Source: Pseudomonadota bacterium
Lineage (GTDB): Bacteria > Pseudomonadota > Alphaproteobacteria > Reyranellales > Reyranellaceae
Reading direction: 5' to 3'
DNA: 50,532 nucleotides
Assembly (NCBI GenBank): GCA_018240685.1
Contig: JAFEFG010000023.1
Coordinates: 1 to 50,532 of the forward strand
Every line of letters starts with the position of its first letter. Position 1 is the stretch's first letter. Below the pieces are notes generated by a model, which had not been told where the DNA came from, did not search any database, and saw nothing but the letters and a program-made list of their open reading frames with translations. The translations under genes were made by a program, and so were the position numbers. This document shows positions 23,826 through 34,461 of the stretch, in pieces.

Positions 23826-25085
23826 ATGACGCCGCCGTCCCTTCTCCGATCGCGCTGGGTCGCGGTCGCCTACAACGTGGCCCTGTTCGTGCTCATGCTG
23901 GCAGGAATCGAATATCTGGCCAGCTTCTACGCCCCGGCGTGGCCGGCGCGGGCGCTGCGGACGATCCCGCCGGTCAACGCGGATCCGGACAAGCCGTTCA
24001 ACAGCTGGGGCATGTACGACCGCGAGCGGACGCTGGCGAAGCCGCCCGGCGTTCGCTTCCGCAGCGTCTTCGTGGGCGACAGCTTCGTCGAGTTCGATCC
24101 CGACGGCCGCACCTTGACCCGCGCCGTCGAGGAGCGCGTCGCCGCCGACGGGCAAGGCGGCTTCGAGGCGGTCGGCCTCGGCATCTCGGGTACCGGGCCG
24201 CGCAGCTACTACTACCGCACGCGCGACGTGGCGCTGTCCCTGTCGCCCGACGCGCTGTTCGTGTTCTTCGTCTCCGGCAACGACTTCATGCCATCGGGCG
24301 GGGGCCAGCATGACGGCTGGTTGCCGCCGCTGGTCGACGAGTCGCCCGGCGGCTCGCTGCTCGGCCGCATCATGCCGCGCACCGACTGGATGCTGGTGAA
24401 CCGGCTGCGGCTGTCGGAATTTCTGCGCGGCAACAAGCCGATTCCGCACGAAGGCGACCGGCTGCAGGCGATCCTCGAAGGGCCGGCCGACCAGCGCATC
24501 CCGGCGCTGGTCGAGCATCTGCGGAAATACTACTTCCCCCACCTCGACCGCGACCGGCTGACGGAAATCGTGGGGCGCGGCGGTCCCGATTTCTGGGCCA
24601 CCTTCGACAAGCACGCGCCGGGCGGCGAGGCGCTGCCCGGCTGGCTGCTGAACCTCGTCGTGTCGGCCGAGATCCGCGACGACGACCAGACGCGCATCCG
24701 CACCCCCGGCGATGCCGAGAAGGCGGTCAAGGACAGCGAGATCGAGGCGACCGCGTCATGGCTGGAGGGCATTCACGCGCTGGCCGAGGCGCATCACGTG
24801 CCGATGCATCTGTTCCTGATACCGGTCGCCAGCATGTCGCCCGACTTCACCGCCTTCTGGAAGCCGTGGCCGCGCTATTTCAGCTGGTACCTCCTGAGCG
24901 ACGCGCGCCACCAGCGCCTCGCCCGTGTGCTCGCCCGCACGACGGTGCCCTTCACCGACCTGCGCGGCGACCTGCTCGGCGTGCCGCATGCCTTTCGCCT
25001 GAGCGACGCCCACTGGAATGCGCGGGGACAGACGATCGCCGTCGGGCGCATCCGCGAGCAGCTCCGAGCGCTGGGGCTGAGGTAG
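23826..25085 (+). CDS. membrane-anchored SGNH hydrolase-like protein (second)
   Basis: This 419-residue protein has a single N-terminal signal-anchor (AVAYNVALFVLMLAGIEYLAS) and a large extracytoplasmic SGNH domain. Ser86 is in VFVGDSFVEF (block I), the block III Asn is in FVSGNDFMPS, and the D394/H396 pair is in RLSDAHWNARGQ. It is not a close duplicate of the preceding SGNH gene: sequence between motifs differs throughout and a helical insertion (ALVEHLRKYYFPHLDRDRL) is unique to it. It sits 73 bases after the first SGNH gene. Two different SGNH proteins suggest two transfer or esterase steps on the product of the locus, or one enzyme and one non-catalytic partner. Confidence 0.85.
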   Translation: MTPPSLLRSRWVAVAYNVALFVLMLAGIEYLASFYAPAWPARALRTIPPVNADPDKPFNSWGMYDRERTLAKPPGVRFRSVFVGDSFVEFDPDGRTLTRAVEERVAADGQGGFEAVGLGISGTGPRSYYYRTRDVALSLSPDALFVFFVSGNDFMPSGGGQHDGWLPPLVDESPGGSLLGRIMPRTDWMLVNRLRLSEFLRGNKPIPHEGDRLQAILEGPADQRIPALVEHLRKYYFPHLDRDRLTEIVGRGGPDFWATFDKHAPGGEALPGWLLNLVVSAEIRDDDQTRIRTPGDAEKAVKDSEIEATASWLEGIHALAEAHHVPMHLFLIPVASMSPDFTAFWKPWPRYFSWYLLSDARHQRLARVLARTTVPFTDLRGDLLGVPHAFRLSDAHWNARGQTIAVGRIREQLRALGLR

Positions 25086-25094
25086 ACGGCCTCG

Positions 25095-25769
25095 TCACTG
25101 CCGGCCGCCCACCTCGTCGAGATGCGCGAGGAGGTCGGCGGGGTCGTCATAGACACGCAGCGCGCCGGACTGGCGCAGCTCGTCGGCGCCGTAGCCGCCG
25201 CTCAGCACGCCGACGCCCAGCGCCCGGCAGCGCACCGCGGCCAGCATGTCCCAGATGCTGTCGCCCACCACCACCGCCTGCTCGATCGGGCAGCCCACGC
25301 GGTCGGCGGCGGCGAGGAAGAGATCGGGATCGGGCTTGGCGTGACGCACCTGGTCGCGCGTCACCACCGGCGCCGTCGCGGGATCGACGCCCAGCGCCGC
25401 GAGGTTGAAGCGCGCGGTCTCCAGCCGGCCGCTGGTGGCGATGGCCCAGCGGATGCCGGCGCCGGCCAGCGCCGCCAGCAGCTTGCGCGCGCCGGGCAGC
25501 GGCCGCACACCGGCGGCGTGGCGCCGGAACGCCTCGGCGTGGCGCCGCTGCAGGCGCTCCACCCGCTCGGCGCTGATGTCGAGCCCGGTCTCGCGCAGGA
25601 GCTGGTTGGTGAACAGCCCGCCGCTCATGCCGATCTTGCGATGGATGCGCCACACCGACAGCTCGATGCCCTCGGCATCCAGCGCCTCCTTCCACGCCAG
25701 CACGTGCTGGTAGACGCTGTCGACGAGCGTGCCGTCGAGATCGAACAGGAAAGCGGTCTGGCGCGGCAT
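25095..25769 (-). CDS. HAD-superfamily hydrolase (phosphoglycolate phosphatase/beta-PGM-like)
   Basis: This 224-residue HAD phosphatase has all motifs: FLFDLDGTLVDS (motif I, nucleophile and acid Asp), ATSG (motif II), AKPDPDLF (motif III Lys) and VVGDSIWDMLAA (motif IV). A four-helix cap between motifs I and II (IHRKIGMSGGLFTNQLL) places it in subfamily I, like phosphoglycolate phosphatase or beta-phosphoglucomutase. The substrate is not determined. It ends 9 bases from the convergent SGNH gene and is divergent from the DUF4239 gene. It is probably a housekeeping enzyme outside the carbamoylation locus. Confidence 0.9.
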   Translation of the reverse strand: MPRQTAFLFDLDGTLVDSVYQHVLAWKEALDAEGIELSVWRIHRKIGMSGGLFTNQLLRETGLDISAERVERLQRRHAEAFRRHAAGVRPLPGARKLLAALAGAGIRWAIATSGRLETARFNLAALGVDPATAPVVTRDQVRHAKPDPDLFLAAADRVGCPIEQAVVVGDSIWDMLAAVRCRALGVGVLSGGYGADELRQSGALRVYDDPADLLAHLDEVGGRQ

Positions 25770-25861
25770 GGGCGGCTCCGGGCGCGGTGCGGGAGCCGGA
25801 TGATAGTCCCCGAAGGTGTCGCAGACGTTGCGCTATCTCGCCTGGGCCCCTTGGCCAGCGC

Positions 25862-25894
25862 CCCCTCCGTCGCTGTAAGACGGCGACGGAGGGG
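25862..25894. promoter_or_regulatory. 12-bp perfect hairpin in a divergent intergenic region
   Basis: CCCCTCCGTCGC (25862-25873) and GCGACGGAGGGG (25883-25894) are perfect inverted arms around a 9-base loop. It lies between the HAD and DUF4239 genes, which are divergent, and has no T-run on either side, so it is not a normal terminator. Confidence 0.55.
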
Positions 25895-25941
25895 CGGCAA
25901 CAGAGAGGGCTCTGTTCTCCCGCCATGCCGGCCGTATAAGC

Positions 25942-25951
25942 TGACGCGTCA
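25942..25951. promoter_or_regulatory. palindrome TGACGCGTCA
   Basis: A 10-bp perfect palindrome follows a TATAAG hexamer (25935-25940) by one base, about 105 bases upstream of the DUF4239 gene. It could be an operator overlapping a transcription start; weak support. Confidence 0.3.
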
Positions 25952-26055
25952 CGTCGGGGGAGCCGGAGTTCGGTGTCAGCGCAGAGTTTGCCGCGCGTCG
26001 CGGTCGAGGCGGGTCAGGGTCCAGGAGAGGCGCCGGCCGCCGGCGGGCGTCGCCC

Positions 26056-26847
26056 ATGGCCTATCTGATCGGCGCGCTGGCGGAGCGCTTCAACGACTTC
26101 GCGATCCTGGCCATCGCCGCGGCCGTATTCGGGACCGGCGGCGCCCTCGTCTCCTTTGCCGCGCATCGCATCTGGTTCACCCGCTGGCCGGTGCGCGGCG
26201 AGGAGGACAAGAAGATCGCCGACACCGTCCAGACCAGCCTGCTGGGCTTCTCCGCCTTCGTGCTGGCGCTTGCGGTCACCAACGTGCTGTCGAACCTGTC
26301 GCAGGTCGGCGAGGCGGCGCGGCTGGAAGCCAGCGACATCGCCGGCCTCGACCGCGAGCTCGGCGCCCTGGGTGAGCGCGCGACGGCGGCGCGCCAGGCG
26401 CTGGCGGACTATGTCCGCGACGTGGCGACCGACGAATGGCCCCGGCTCGCCCAGGTGCAGCCGACGCTGTCGCCCGCCGCGACGCGGGACATCGCCCGGC
26501 TCTGGACCGGGATCCGCCAGTTGCAGAGCGACCCGCGGCTGACGCCCGAACACATCCGCGACGCGCTGGACCGCTATTTCGGCAACATCGAGAAGGCGCG
26601 CGCGGAGCGGCTGGCCGAGGCGACCAGGAGCATCCCCTCGATCTTCTGGGTGATCATCATCCTGTTCGTCGCCGCCGCGAGCTTCATGAACGGACGCAAC
26701 AACCTGCACCGCTACGGCATGCACCTGATCGTCGTCCACATGGCGGCGATCGGCATGGTGATCGCACTGATCGTGATCGTCGACAATCCGTTCCGCGGCG
26801 TCACCAGCATCGACCCGTCGATCATCGCCAACGCGCTCAAGGGTTAG
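26056..26847 (+). CDS. DUF4239 (bestrophin-like domain) membrane protein
   Basis: This 263-residue membrane protein has two N-terminal hydrophobic helices (about 17-38 and 65-85), a long cytoplasmic or periplasmic helical middle of ~110 residues, and two C-terminal helices (about 195-217 and 224-247). The ending with [16 protein letters not shown] matches the DUF4239 family, annotated as bestrophin-like; an ion-channel role is proposed for the family but not proven. No clear Shine-Dalgarno precedes the ATG. It stands alone between a divergent HAD gene and pckA. Confidence 0.82.
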   Translation: MAYLIGALAERFNDFAILAIAAAVFGTGGALVSFAAHRIWFTRWPVRGEEDKKIADTVQTSLLGFSAFVLALAVTNVLSNLSQVGEAARLEASDIAGLDRELGALGERATAARQALADYVRDVATDEWPRLAQVQPTLSPAATRDIARLWTGIRQLQSDPRLTPEHIRDALDRYFGNIEKARAERLAEATRSIPSIFWVIIILFVAAASFMNGRNNLHRYGMHLIVVHMAAIGMVIALIVIVDNPFRGVTSIDPSIIANALKG

Positions 26848-27046
26848 CAGCCCCGTCCCCGATCGATCGCCACGCCCGTCTTGCTGCAGGTGCACACACG
26901 GCCTGGGATGCCCGCCGGGCCGCGCCACCCGGATGGCGAAACGTGACGCAGAGGAACGGGGCGTGCTTCTCACTCGCTCTTGCCACGCCAGCACGCGGGC
27001 GCTAGCACCGTCGCAACGCGTCAACGAAGACAGCAGGGAGCTGAAC

Positions 27047-28654
<1,608 letters not shown>

Positions 28655-28684
28655 CGCGCCGTCACCGACACCCGTCGCGAAGGT

Positions 28685-28707
28685 CCCTCCGGGGCGACGC
28701 CGGAGGG
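28685..28707. terminator. hairpin between convergent pckA and cyclase genes
   Basis: CCCTCCGG-GGCGACG-CCGGAGGG is an 8-bp perfect stem in the 57-base convergent gap. It lacks T-runs but is well placed as a two-way transcript end. Confidence 0.5.
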
Positions 28708-28711
28708 CGCG

Positions 28712-29446
28712 CTACGCCGTGTAGAGCGTGACCGGCCGGTCGAAACCCTTGAGCGTGTAGTCCCGCGCGGCACGGTCCTGCAGCTCTACCGGCGCCTGGT
28801 CGCGCACCTCCTGCGTGACCAGGATCTCGCCGGGGCCGGCCGCCGCCTGGGCGCGCGCGGCGATGTTCACCACCGTGCCGATCGCCGTCAGGTCGCGGTG
28901 GGAATGGCCGAACTCGCCGAAGCTCACCGCGCCGGTATGGATGCCCACGCCGACGCCGAAATCCGCGCCCTCCGGCCCCAGTAGCTGCGCGAGCTGCGCC
29001 CGCCGCTCGGCGAAGCAGCGCTGCATCTCGCGCGCCGCCAGCACCGCCTGGCGTGCATGGTCGGGGTGCTTGATCGGGAAGTTGAACACGGCCATCACGG
29101 CGTCGCCGAGGGTCTTGTTCAGGAGCCCGTCGAACGCCCAGATCGCTTCGGCGCAGTGGTCGTAGAAGGTATCGAGCAGGCTCGCCACCTCCGCCGCCGG
29201 CACGGATTGCGAGAGCCTCGTGTAGCCCCTGAGATCGGCAAACAGGATGGTGGCGTCGATCGTCACCGTGCGCGCCTTCATCAGGCGCTCGAACATCATC
29301 TCGCAGATGGTGCAGATGTTCGGATTCATCCGGCTCGGGCGGATGCCGACGACGCGAAACGGCATCGAGAAGCCGCCGCGCAGCGGGATCGGTACATGCA
29401 TCTGCTGCCAGCATCCCTTGCACAGGGCGGAGTATTGCAGGGCCAT
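28712..29446 (-). CDS. class III adenylate/guanylate cyclase with CxxC-CxxC N-terminus
   Basis: This 244-residue protein has a short N-terminal part with two CxxC pairs (CKGC and CTIC) that could bind zinc, and a class III cyclase domain. Metal Asp residues are in ILFADLRGYTRL and LGDAVMAVF. The purine-specifying Lys is in LNKTLGDA and its partner Asp in RDLTAIG. The transition-state Asn/Arg pair is in VVNIAARAQ. With Lys and Asp present, ATP is the expected substrate, so it should make cAMP. No membrane helix is seen. I start at MALQYSALCKGC, which has GAGGGG just upstream; the frame upstream belongs to the acyl-CoA synthetase in another phase. Its position behind the ligase gene on the same strand suggests possible co-transcription. 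Confidence 0.88.
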   Translation of the reverse strand: MALQYSALCKGCWQQMHVPIPLRGGFSMPFRVVGIRPSRMNPNICTICEMMFERLMKARTVTIDATILFADLRGYTRLSQSVPAAEVASLLDTFYDHCAEAIWAFDGLLNKTLGDAVMAVFNFPIKHPDHARQAVLAAREMQRCFAERRAQLAQLLGPEGADFGVGVGIHTGAVSFGEFGHSHRDLTAIGTVVNIAARAQAAAGPGEILVTQEVRDQAPVELQDRAARDYTLKGFDRPVTLYTA

Positions 29447-29514
29447 GGCCCCCTCCCTCGCTTGGAGCAAGTCCAGCATGCGCCAATCGGGGGCAGACTT
29501 CCACTCCCGGGGGG

Positions 29515-31065
29515 CTAGACGATGCGGCTCGTCCTGTTGCCCCAGTAGCGGTCCCGCAGCAGGCGCTTGTAGAGCTTGCCCGTGGGCAGGCGCGGCAGCT
29601 CGGCCTCGAAGTCGATCGAGCGAGGCACCTTCTGCCGCGCCAGGTGCTGGCCGCAGAAGGCGATCAGCTCCTCGGCGGTCGCCGGGCCGGGCGGCACCTC
29701 GGGCATGAGCTGCACCACCGCCTTCACCTCCTCGCCGAGATCGGGGTTGGGTACGCCGAACACGGCGGCATCGGCGACCTTGGGATGGGTAATGAGCAGG
29801 TTCTCGCACTCCTGCGGGTAGATGTTCACCCCGCCCGAGATGATCATGAAGGTGGCACGGTCGGTCAGGTAGAGATAGCCGTCGGCATCGACATAGCCCA
29901 CGTCGCCCACCGTGCTCATGGTGCCGTCGGGCGAGCGCGCCTCCCTGGTCTTGGCCGGATCGTTGAAATACTCGAAGGGGGTGGCGGTCTTGAACCACAG
30001 CGTGCCCGGCGTGCCGGTGGGCACCTCGTTCAGGGCGTCGTCCAGCACGTGCAGCTCGCCCAGCAGGACGCGGCCTACCGTGCCGCGATGCGCCAGCCAC
30101 TCCTGCGAATTGCAGGCGGTGAAGCCCAGCCCCTCGGTGGCGCCGTAATACTCGTGGATGATCGGCCCCCACCACGCGATCATCTGCTCCTTCACCTGCA
30201 CTGGACAGGGTGCGGCGGCGTGGATGGCAATCTCCAGCGAGGAGAGGTCATGGCGCCGGCGCGCCTCCTCGGGCAGCTTGAGCATGCGCGAGAACATGGT
30301 CGGCACGAGCTGGGTGTGCGTGATGCGGTGCTTCTCGACCAGCTGCAGGTAATGCTCGGCGTCGAAGCGCTCCATGATCACCACCGTGCCGCCGTTGCGG
30401 ATGGTGAGGTTCACCGCCGCCTGCGGCGCCGAATGGTAGAGCGGCGCCGGCGACAGGTAGATCATGCCCTCGCGGTACTGCCAGAGCTTGTCGAGGAAGG
30501 TGAAGATCGGCAGCTGCTGCGACGGCGGCTGCTCGGGGATCGGCCGCACGATGCCCTTGGGGCGGCCGGTCGTGCCGGAAGAATAGAGCATCGCCGTGCC
30601 GAGCGATTCGTCGGCGATCGGCGTCGCCGGCAGCCCTGCCGTCGCCTCCTCGAGGTTGCGGACGCGGTCGCCTTCGCCGGGACCGCCGACGATCAGGCAC
30701 AGCTCGATCTGCGGCGCCAGCGGCAGCGCCGCCAGCGCCACGTCGCGCTTGGCCTGCGAGGTGATCAGCACCTTCGACTGGCTGTTGTTCAGGATGTAGG
30801 CCAGCTCCTCCACGGTGAGGAAGGAGTTGACGCAGGTGTAATAGAGCCCTGCCCGCTCGCCGGCGCCGCAGCATTCGACGTAGCGGGCGTTGTTCTCCAT
30901 GTAGATCGAATAGTGGTCGAGCCGCTTCAGCCCCTGCCGGCGCAGGAGGTGGGCCAGCCGGTTGCTGCGCGCCTCGAGTTCGCCGTAGGTGATGGTCTCG
31001 CCGCTGCCTGCCATGATGACGGCCGGCTGCTGCGCGCGCGTCGCCGCGTGCTGCCCCGAAAACAT
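29515..31065 (-). CDS. AMP-dependent acyl-CoA synthetase (FadD-like)
   Basis: This 516-residue adenylate-forming ligase activates an acyl acid with ATP and joins it to CoA. A3 motif YSSGTTGRPKGI, A5 YGATEGLGFT, A7-type LTDRATFMIISGGVNIYPQE (hinge) and the C-terminal catalytic Lys in PRLPTGKLYKRLL are all present. In the usual Y-T-G-D motif the Tyr-Thr is replaced by Y-L-T-D (YLYLTDRATF), typical of some fatty-acid or aromatic acid CoA ligases. The start MFSGQHAATRAQQPA has GGAGGAGG upstream. Its acyl substrate is unknown. It is followed by the cyclase gene. Confidence 0.9.
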   Translation of the reverse strand: MFSGQHAATRAQQPAVIMAGSGETITYGELEARSNRLAHLLRRQGLKRLDHYSIYMENNARYVECCGAGERAGLYYTCVNSFLTVEELAYILNNSQSKVLITSQAKRDVALAALPLAPQIELCLIVGGPGEGDRVRNLEEATAGLPATPIADESLGTAMLYSSGTTGRPKGIVRPIPEQPPSQQLPIFTFLDKLWQYREGMIYLSPAPLYHSAPQAAVNLTIRNGGTVVIMERFDAEHYLQLVEKHRITHTQLVPTMFSRMLKLPEEARRRHDLSSLEIAIHAAAPCPVQVKEQMIAWWGPIIHEYYGATEGLGFTACNSQEWLAHRGTVGRVLLGELHVLDDALNEVPTGTPGTLWFKTATPFEYFNDPAKTREARSPDGTMSTVGDVGYVDADGYLYLTDRATFMIISGGVNIYPQECENLLITHPKVADAAVFGVPNPDLGEEVKAVVQLMPEVPPGPATAEELIAFCGQHLARQKVPRSIDFEAELPRLPTGKLYKRLLRDRYWGNRTSRIV

Positions 31066-31179
31066 GCGCCTCCTCCGGAGTTGCCTTTCCTTTTGGCGCA
31101 ACGTTGGCGAGGCGGCCGGGGCAAATCAAGCACCGGCTCGGGACTGCTCCCCGGCTCTTCGGGCAGCGGGCCGGGCAGC

Positions 31180-31212
31180 AAAAAGCCCCGCTACCCATCC
31201 GGGCGCGGGGCT
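31180..31212 (-). terminator. intrinsic terminator after the cold shock gene
   Basis: On the minus strand AGCCCCGC pairs with GCGGGGCT across a 13-base loop, followed by five T residues (complement of AAAAA at 31180-31184). It lies 59 bases after the cspA stop and is the most canonical rho-independent terminator in the window. Confidence 0.8.
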
Positions 31213-31270
31213 CCGCACTTCCCGCAGGGCCGCCGGTTCATCCGCGGTCGGCCCTGCCGGAAGCGATGGA

Positions 31271-31483
31271 TCAGCCGATGGTCTTCAGATTGTCGGCGGC
31301 CATCTTGCCGCTGCGGCGGTCGGCGACGAGCTCGTACTCGACCTTCTGGCCCTCGACCAGCCCGTCCAGCCCGGCGCGCTGCACGGCGCTGATATGGACG
31401 AACGCGTCGGCGCCGCCGTTATCCGGTTGGATGAAGCCGAAGCCCTTGGTGGCGTTGAACCACTTAACGGTTCCCGTAGTCAT
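31271..31483 (-). CDS. cspA: cold shock protein (CspA family)
   Basis: This 70-residue single cold shock domain protein is an RNA chaperone that melts secondary structure in mRNA. RNP1 KGFGFI and RNP2 AFVHISAV are exact family motifs, with the N-terminal [13 protein letters not shown]. The region of about 200 bases upstream has no gene and should hold a long 5' leader, as is common for csp genes, though I cannot identify a cold box. A clear terminator follows. The gene may work with the HPF-CSD protein in cold or stationary phase; the link is only thematic. Confidence 0.96.
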   Translation of the reverse strand: MTTGTVKWFNATKGFGFIQPDNGGADAFVHISAVQRAGLDGLVEGQKVEYELVADRRSGKMAADNLKTIG

Positions 31484-31669
31484 GGGAATGGTAGCCTTTC
31501 AAGACGTAGATATGCTGACCTGCCCTCCCCGCCTGGGGCGAGCCGGTCCGTCGAATGCGCATTGGTGTTCGGGAGCAGTCGATGGCCTGGCGCCGACCGC
31601 GTCGGGCATTGCCAAAAAAAGTCCGTCTATCGACGGTAGCGATATGGGCCCTTTCTTTCCCGTTTTCAA

Positions 31670-31687
31670 GGGGGCCGTCCGGCCCCC
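31670..31687 (-). terminator. hairpin after the response regulator gene
   Basis: GGGGGCC-GTCC-GGCCCCC forms a 7-bp stem just left of the response regulator stop. On the minus strand it is followed by TTGAAAAC, a poor T-tract, so it is only a moderate terminator. Confidence 0.5.
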
Positions 31688-31691
31688 TGCT

Positions 31692-32135
31692 TCAGGAAAT
31701 GATCGCGTCCCGGGAGACCGAGGACGCCGCACGCGCCAGTGGACCGTCGCGACGACCGTCCAGCATGCGCCCGATCACGCCCCTGAGCTCGTCCGGATCG
31801 AACGGCTTGGCCACCAGCGGCACGTCGCGATAGGGCTGCGGGATGAGGGAGAGATGGCTGTAGCCCGTGAGGAAGGCGAACGGGATGCCGCGCTGCATGA
31901 GAGCGGCGCAGATCGGGAAGCAGAAGCGGTCGTCGAGGTTGATGTCGAGCAGCGCTCCGTCGAGCGGCGCCTCGCGGGCATAGACCAGACCCGTCTCAAG
32001 GCCCGAGGCCGGGCCGATCGGCTCCATGCCGCACTCGAGGACGAACTCGCAGACGACTTCCGCCATCAGATAGTTGTCCTCGACGACAAGGATCTTGGCG
32101 CCTTCAAGCACCCTGTTGCTGCCGACCTTCTCCAT
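31692..32135 (-). CDS. single-domain response regulator
   Basis: This 147-residue stand-alone receiver domain has no output domain. Acidic pocket E19/D20 (VVEDN), phospho-acceptor D64 in LLDINL, T90 in FLTGYS and K110 in VAKPF are all conserved, so it should be phosphorylated. Such single receivers in alphaproteobacteria act in phosphorelays or on flagella and stress regulators. No histidine kinase is nearby, so the partner is elsewhere. The first ten residues may be non-structural, and the start could be slightly later. Confidence 0.9.
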   Translation of the reverse strand: MEKVGSNRVLEGAKILVVEDNYLMAEVVCEFVLECGMEPIGPASGLETGLVYAREAPLDGALLDINLDDRFCFPICAALMQRGIPFAFLTGYSHLSLIPQPYRDVPLVAKPFDPDELRGVIGRMLDGRRDGPLARAASSVSRDAIIS

Positions 32136-32219
32136 GATTTGGCACCTTAGTTCAGGGGGACGCCCGCAGGTGTGACCAAATTGAGGTAGGCAACGGCCGC
32201 AATTGCCCAGGCGGGTGAC

Positions 32220-32894
32220 TTATCCCCTGCCCGCCGCCGCCCGATTCTCAAGCCGGCTCAGCAGCCGCACGACCGGCCACAGGATAAGGAAGTAGATCAC
32301 CGCGGCCATCACGATCGGCGTGGCGTTGAAGGTGACGCTCTGCGCCTGGCGGGCCTGGAACAGAAGTTCGGGCACGGCCACGACGCTGCCCAGCGATGTC
32401 AGCTTCACGACCTCGAGCGTATTGGAGAGCAGGTCCGGCAAGACGTTCCGCACCGCCTGCGGCAGGACGATGTAGGTCATCGTCTGCAGGCCGGAGAGCC
32501 CGGTCGAACGCGCCGCCTCCACCTGGCCGTGCGGGATCGATTCGATGCCCGCCCGCAGGATCTCGCCGTAGTAGGCGCCGGTGTTGAGGAAGAAGGCGAT
32601 GGCCACGCAGGCGAAGCCGCCGAGTTCCACTCCCGCGAAAGGCAGCCCTGCGAACAGCAGCACCAGCAGCACCAGCGGCGGGAAGGCGCGGAAGAAATCG
32701 ACCCAAGCCATCAAGGGCCAGCGCACGGCCGGGTTCCTCACCTGCGCCAGGACCGCGAGGATCAGGCCGCCGAGGAAGCCCAGCGGGACGACCAGCAACG
32801 ACAGCAGGATCGTGTTCAGGAGACCCGCCAGCACGATCGGCATGGCAGCCTCTGCGATCTCCGCATTGAAGAAGGACTGGACTATCTCTTCCAT
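32220..32894 (-). CDS. polar amino acid ABC importer permease (second)
   Basis: This 224-residue inner-membrane permease is of the HisM/GlnP family. It has about five hydrophobic segments and the EAA loop VEAARSTGLSGLQTMTYIVLPQ. It overlaps the upstream permease by 13 bases and is the last gene of the unit ATPase-permease-permease. The two permeases should form a heterodimer. The start MEEIVQSFFNAEIAE is preferred because an upstream in-frame extension lies in the first permease gene. Confidence 0.9.
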   Translation of the reverse strand: MEEIVQSFFNAEIAEAAMPIVLAGLLNTILLSLLVVPLGFLGGLILAVLAQVRNPAVRWPLMAWVDFFRAFPPLVLLVLLFAGLPFAGVELGGFACVAIAFFLNTGAYYGEILRAGIESIPHGQVEAARSTGLSGLQTMTYIVLPQAVRNVLPDLLSNTLEVVKLTSLGSVVAVPELLFQARQAQSVTFNATPIVMAAVIYFLILWPVVRLLSRLENRAAAGRG

Positions 32895-33562
32895 GCGAAC
32901 CTGGTCTCGATCCAGCGCGCGGCGACGACCACCGGCAGGAAGAGGACGATGTAGGCGGCCGCCCCCATCATCAGCGGCGAGGGATTGTAGGAATTCGACA
33001 CCGCCGAACTTGCCATGCCGAGGATCTCGTGCAGGGCGACCACCGTGCCCAGCGCCGTGCCCTTGGTGATGGCGATGGTCCGGTTGGTCAGCGGCGCGAT
33101 CGTCAGCCGCAGCGCCTGCGGCAGCACCACGTAGATCAGGGTCTGGCCGAACGACAGCCCGGTCGAGCGCGCCGCTTCCCACTGCCCTTTCGCCACCGAC
33201 GTGATGCCGGCCCAGAAGATCTCCTCGGCGAAGGCCATCAGCACGAGCGCCAGCGACAGCCAGGTCGACACGAAGCTCGACGGCGACCAGCCAGCCGAAG
33301 GCAGGCCGAAGTAGAGCAGCACGATGATCACCAGCGGCGGCAGCGAGCGGAACAAGTCGACGACGAAGATGATCAGCCAGTTGAGCGGACGGATCGCGAG
33401 GCTGCGCACGAGCGCCAGGACCAGTCCGGCTGCGAGTCCGGCGAGCACGACCAGGACGGCGAGCTCGATCGTGACCACGGTGCCGTACAGGATGTCCGGC
33501 AGGTACTTGGCCATGACCTTCGCGTTGAAGAAGGTCTCGACGAAGCGGTTCCAGCTATTCAT
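32882..33562 (-). CDS. polar amino acid ABC importer permease (first)
   Basis: This 226-residue permease is of the HisQ/GlnP family, with EAA loop WEAARSTGLSFGQTLIYVVLPQALR. It shares the overall layout of the second permease but is clearly diverged. I start at the ATG MNSWNRFVETFF; a GTG 15 bases upstream is possible. An inverted repeat lies between it and the ATPase gene. Confidence 0.9.
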   Translation of the reverse strand: MNSWNRFVETFFNAKVMAKYLPDILYGTVVTIELAVLVVLAGLAAGLVLALVRSLAIRPLNWLIIFVVDLFRSLPPLVIIVLLYFGLPSAGWSPSSFVSTWLSLALVLMAFAEEIFWAGITSVAKGQWEAARSTGLSFGQTLIYVVLPQALRLTIAPLTNRTIAITKGTALGTVVALHEILGMASSAVSNSYNPSPLMMGAAAYIVLFLPVVVAARWIETRFAWKR

Positions 33563-33609
33563 GCCGGCCTTCACCACCGGGCGCGCATGACGCCATGCCG
33601 CCGTCGCAA

Positions 33610-33627
33610 GCAGTGCCCAGGCACTGC
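33610..33627. repeat. inverted repeat GCAGTGCC-CA-GGCACTGC
   Basis: Perfect 8-base arms with a 2-base centre lie in the 84-base gap between the ATPase and the first permease. It could be an mRNA processing hairpin that adjusts the expression ratio. Confidence 0.5.
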
Positions 33628-33646
33628 GTTACCGTCACCGACAACA

Positions 33647-34387
<741 letters not shown>

Positions 34388-34426
34388 GGGACCGGGATTT
34401 GCGAGCCTTCACGGCCCGCCTCAAGA

Positions 34427-34451
34427 GGAAAAGCGGGCCCGAAGGCCCGCG
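34427..34451 (-). terminator. terminator-like hairpin between SBP and ATPase genes
   Basis: On the minus strand GCGGGCC-TTCG-GGCCCGC forms a 7-bp stem with an extra-stable UUCG tetraloop, followed by TTTTCC. It lies inside the importer operon and should end part of the transcripts after the binding protein, giving more binding protein than transporter. Confidence 0.65.
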
Positions 34452-34461
34452 GTCCGAACGA

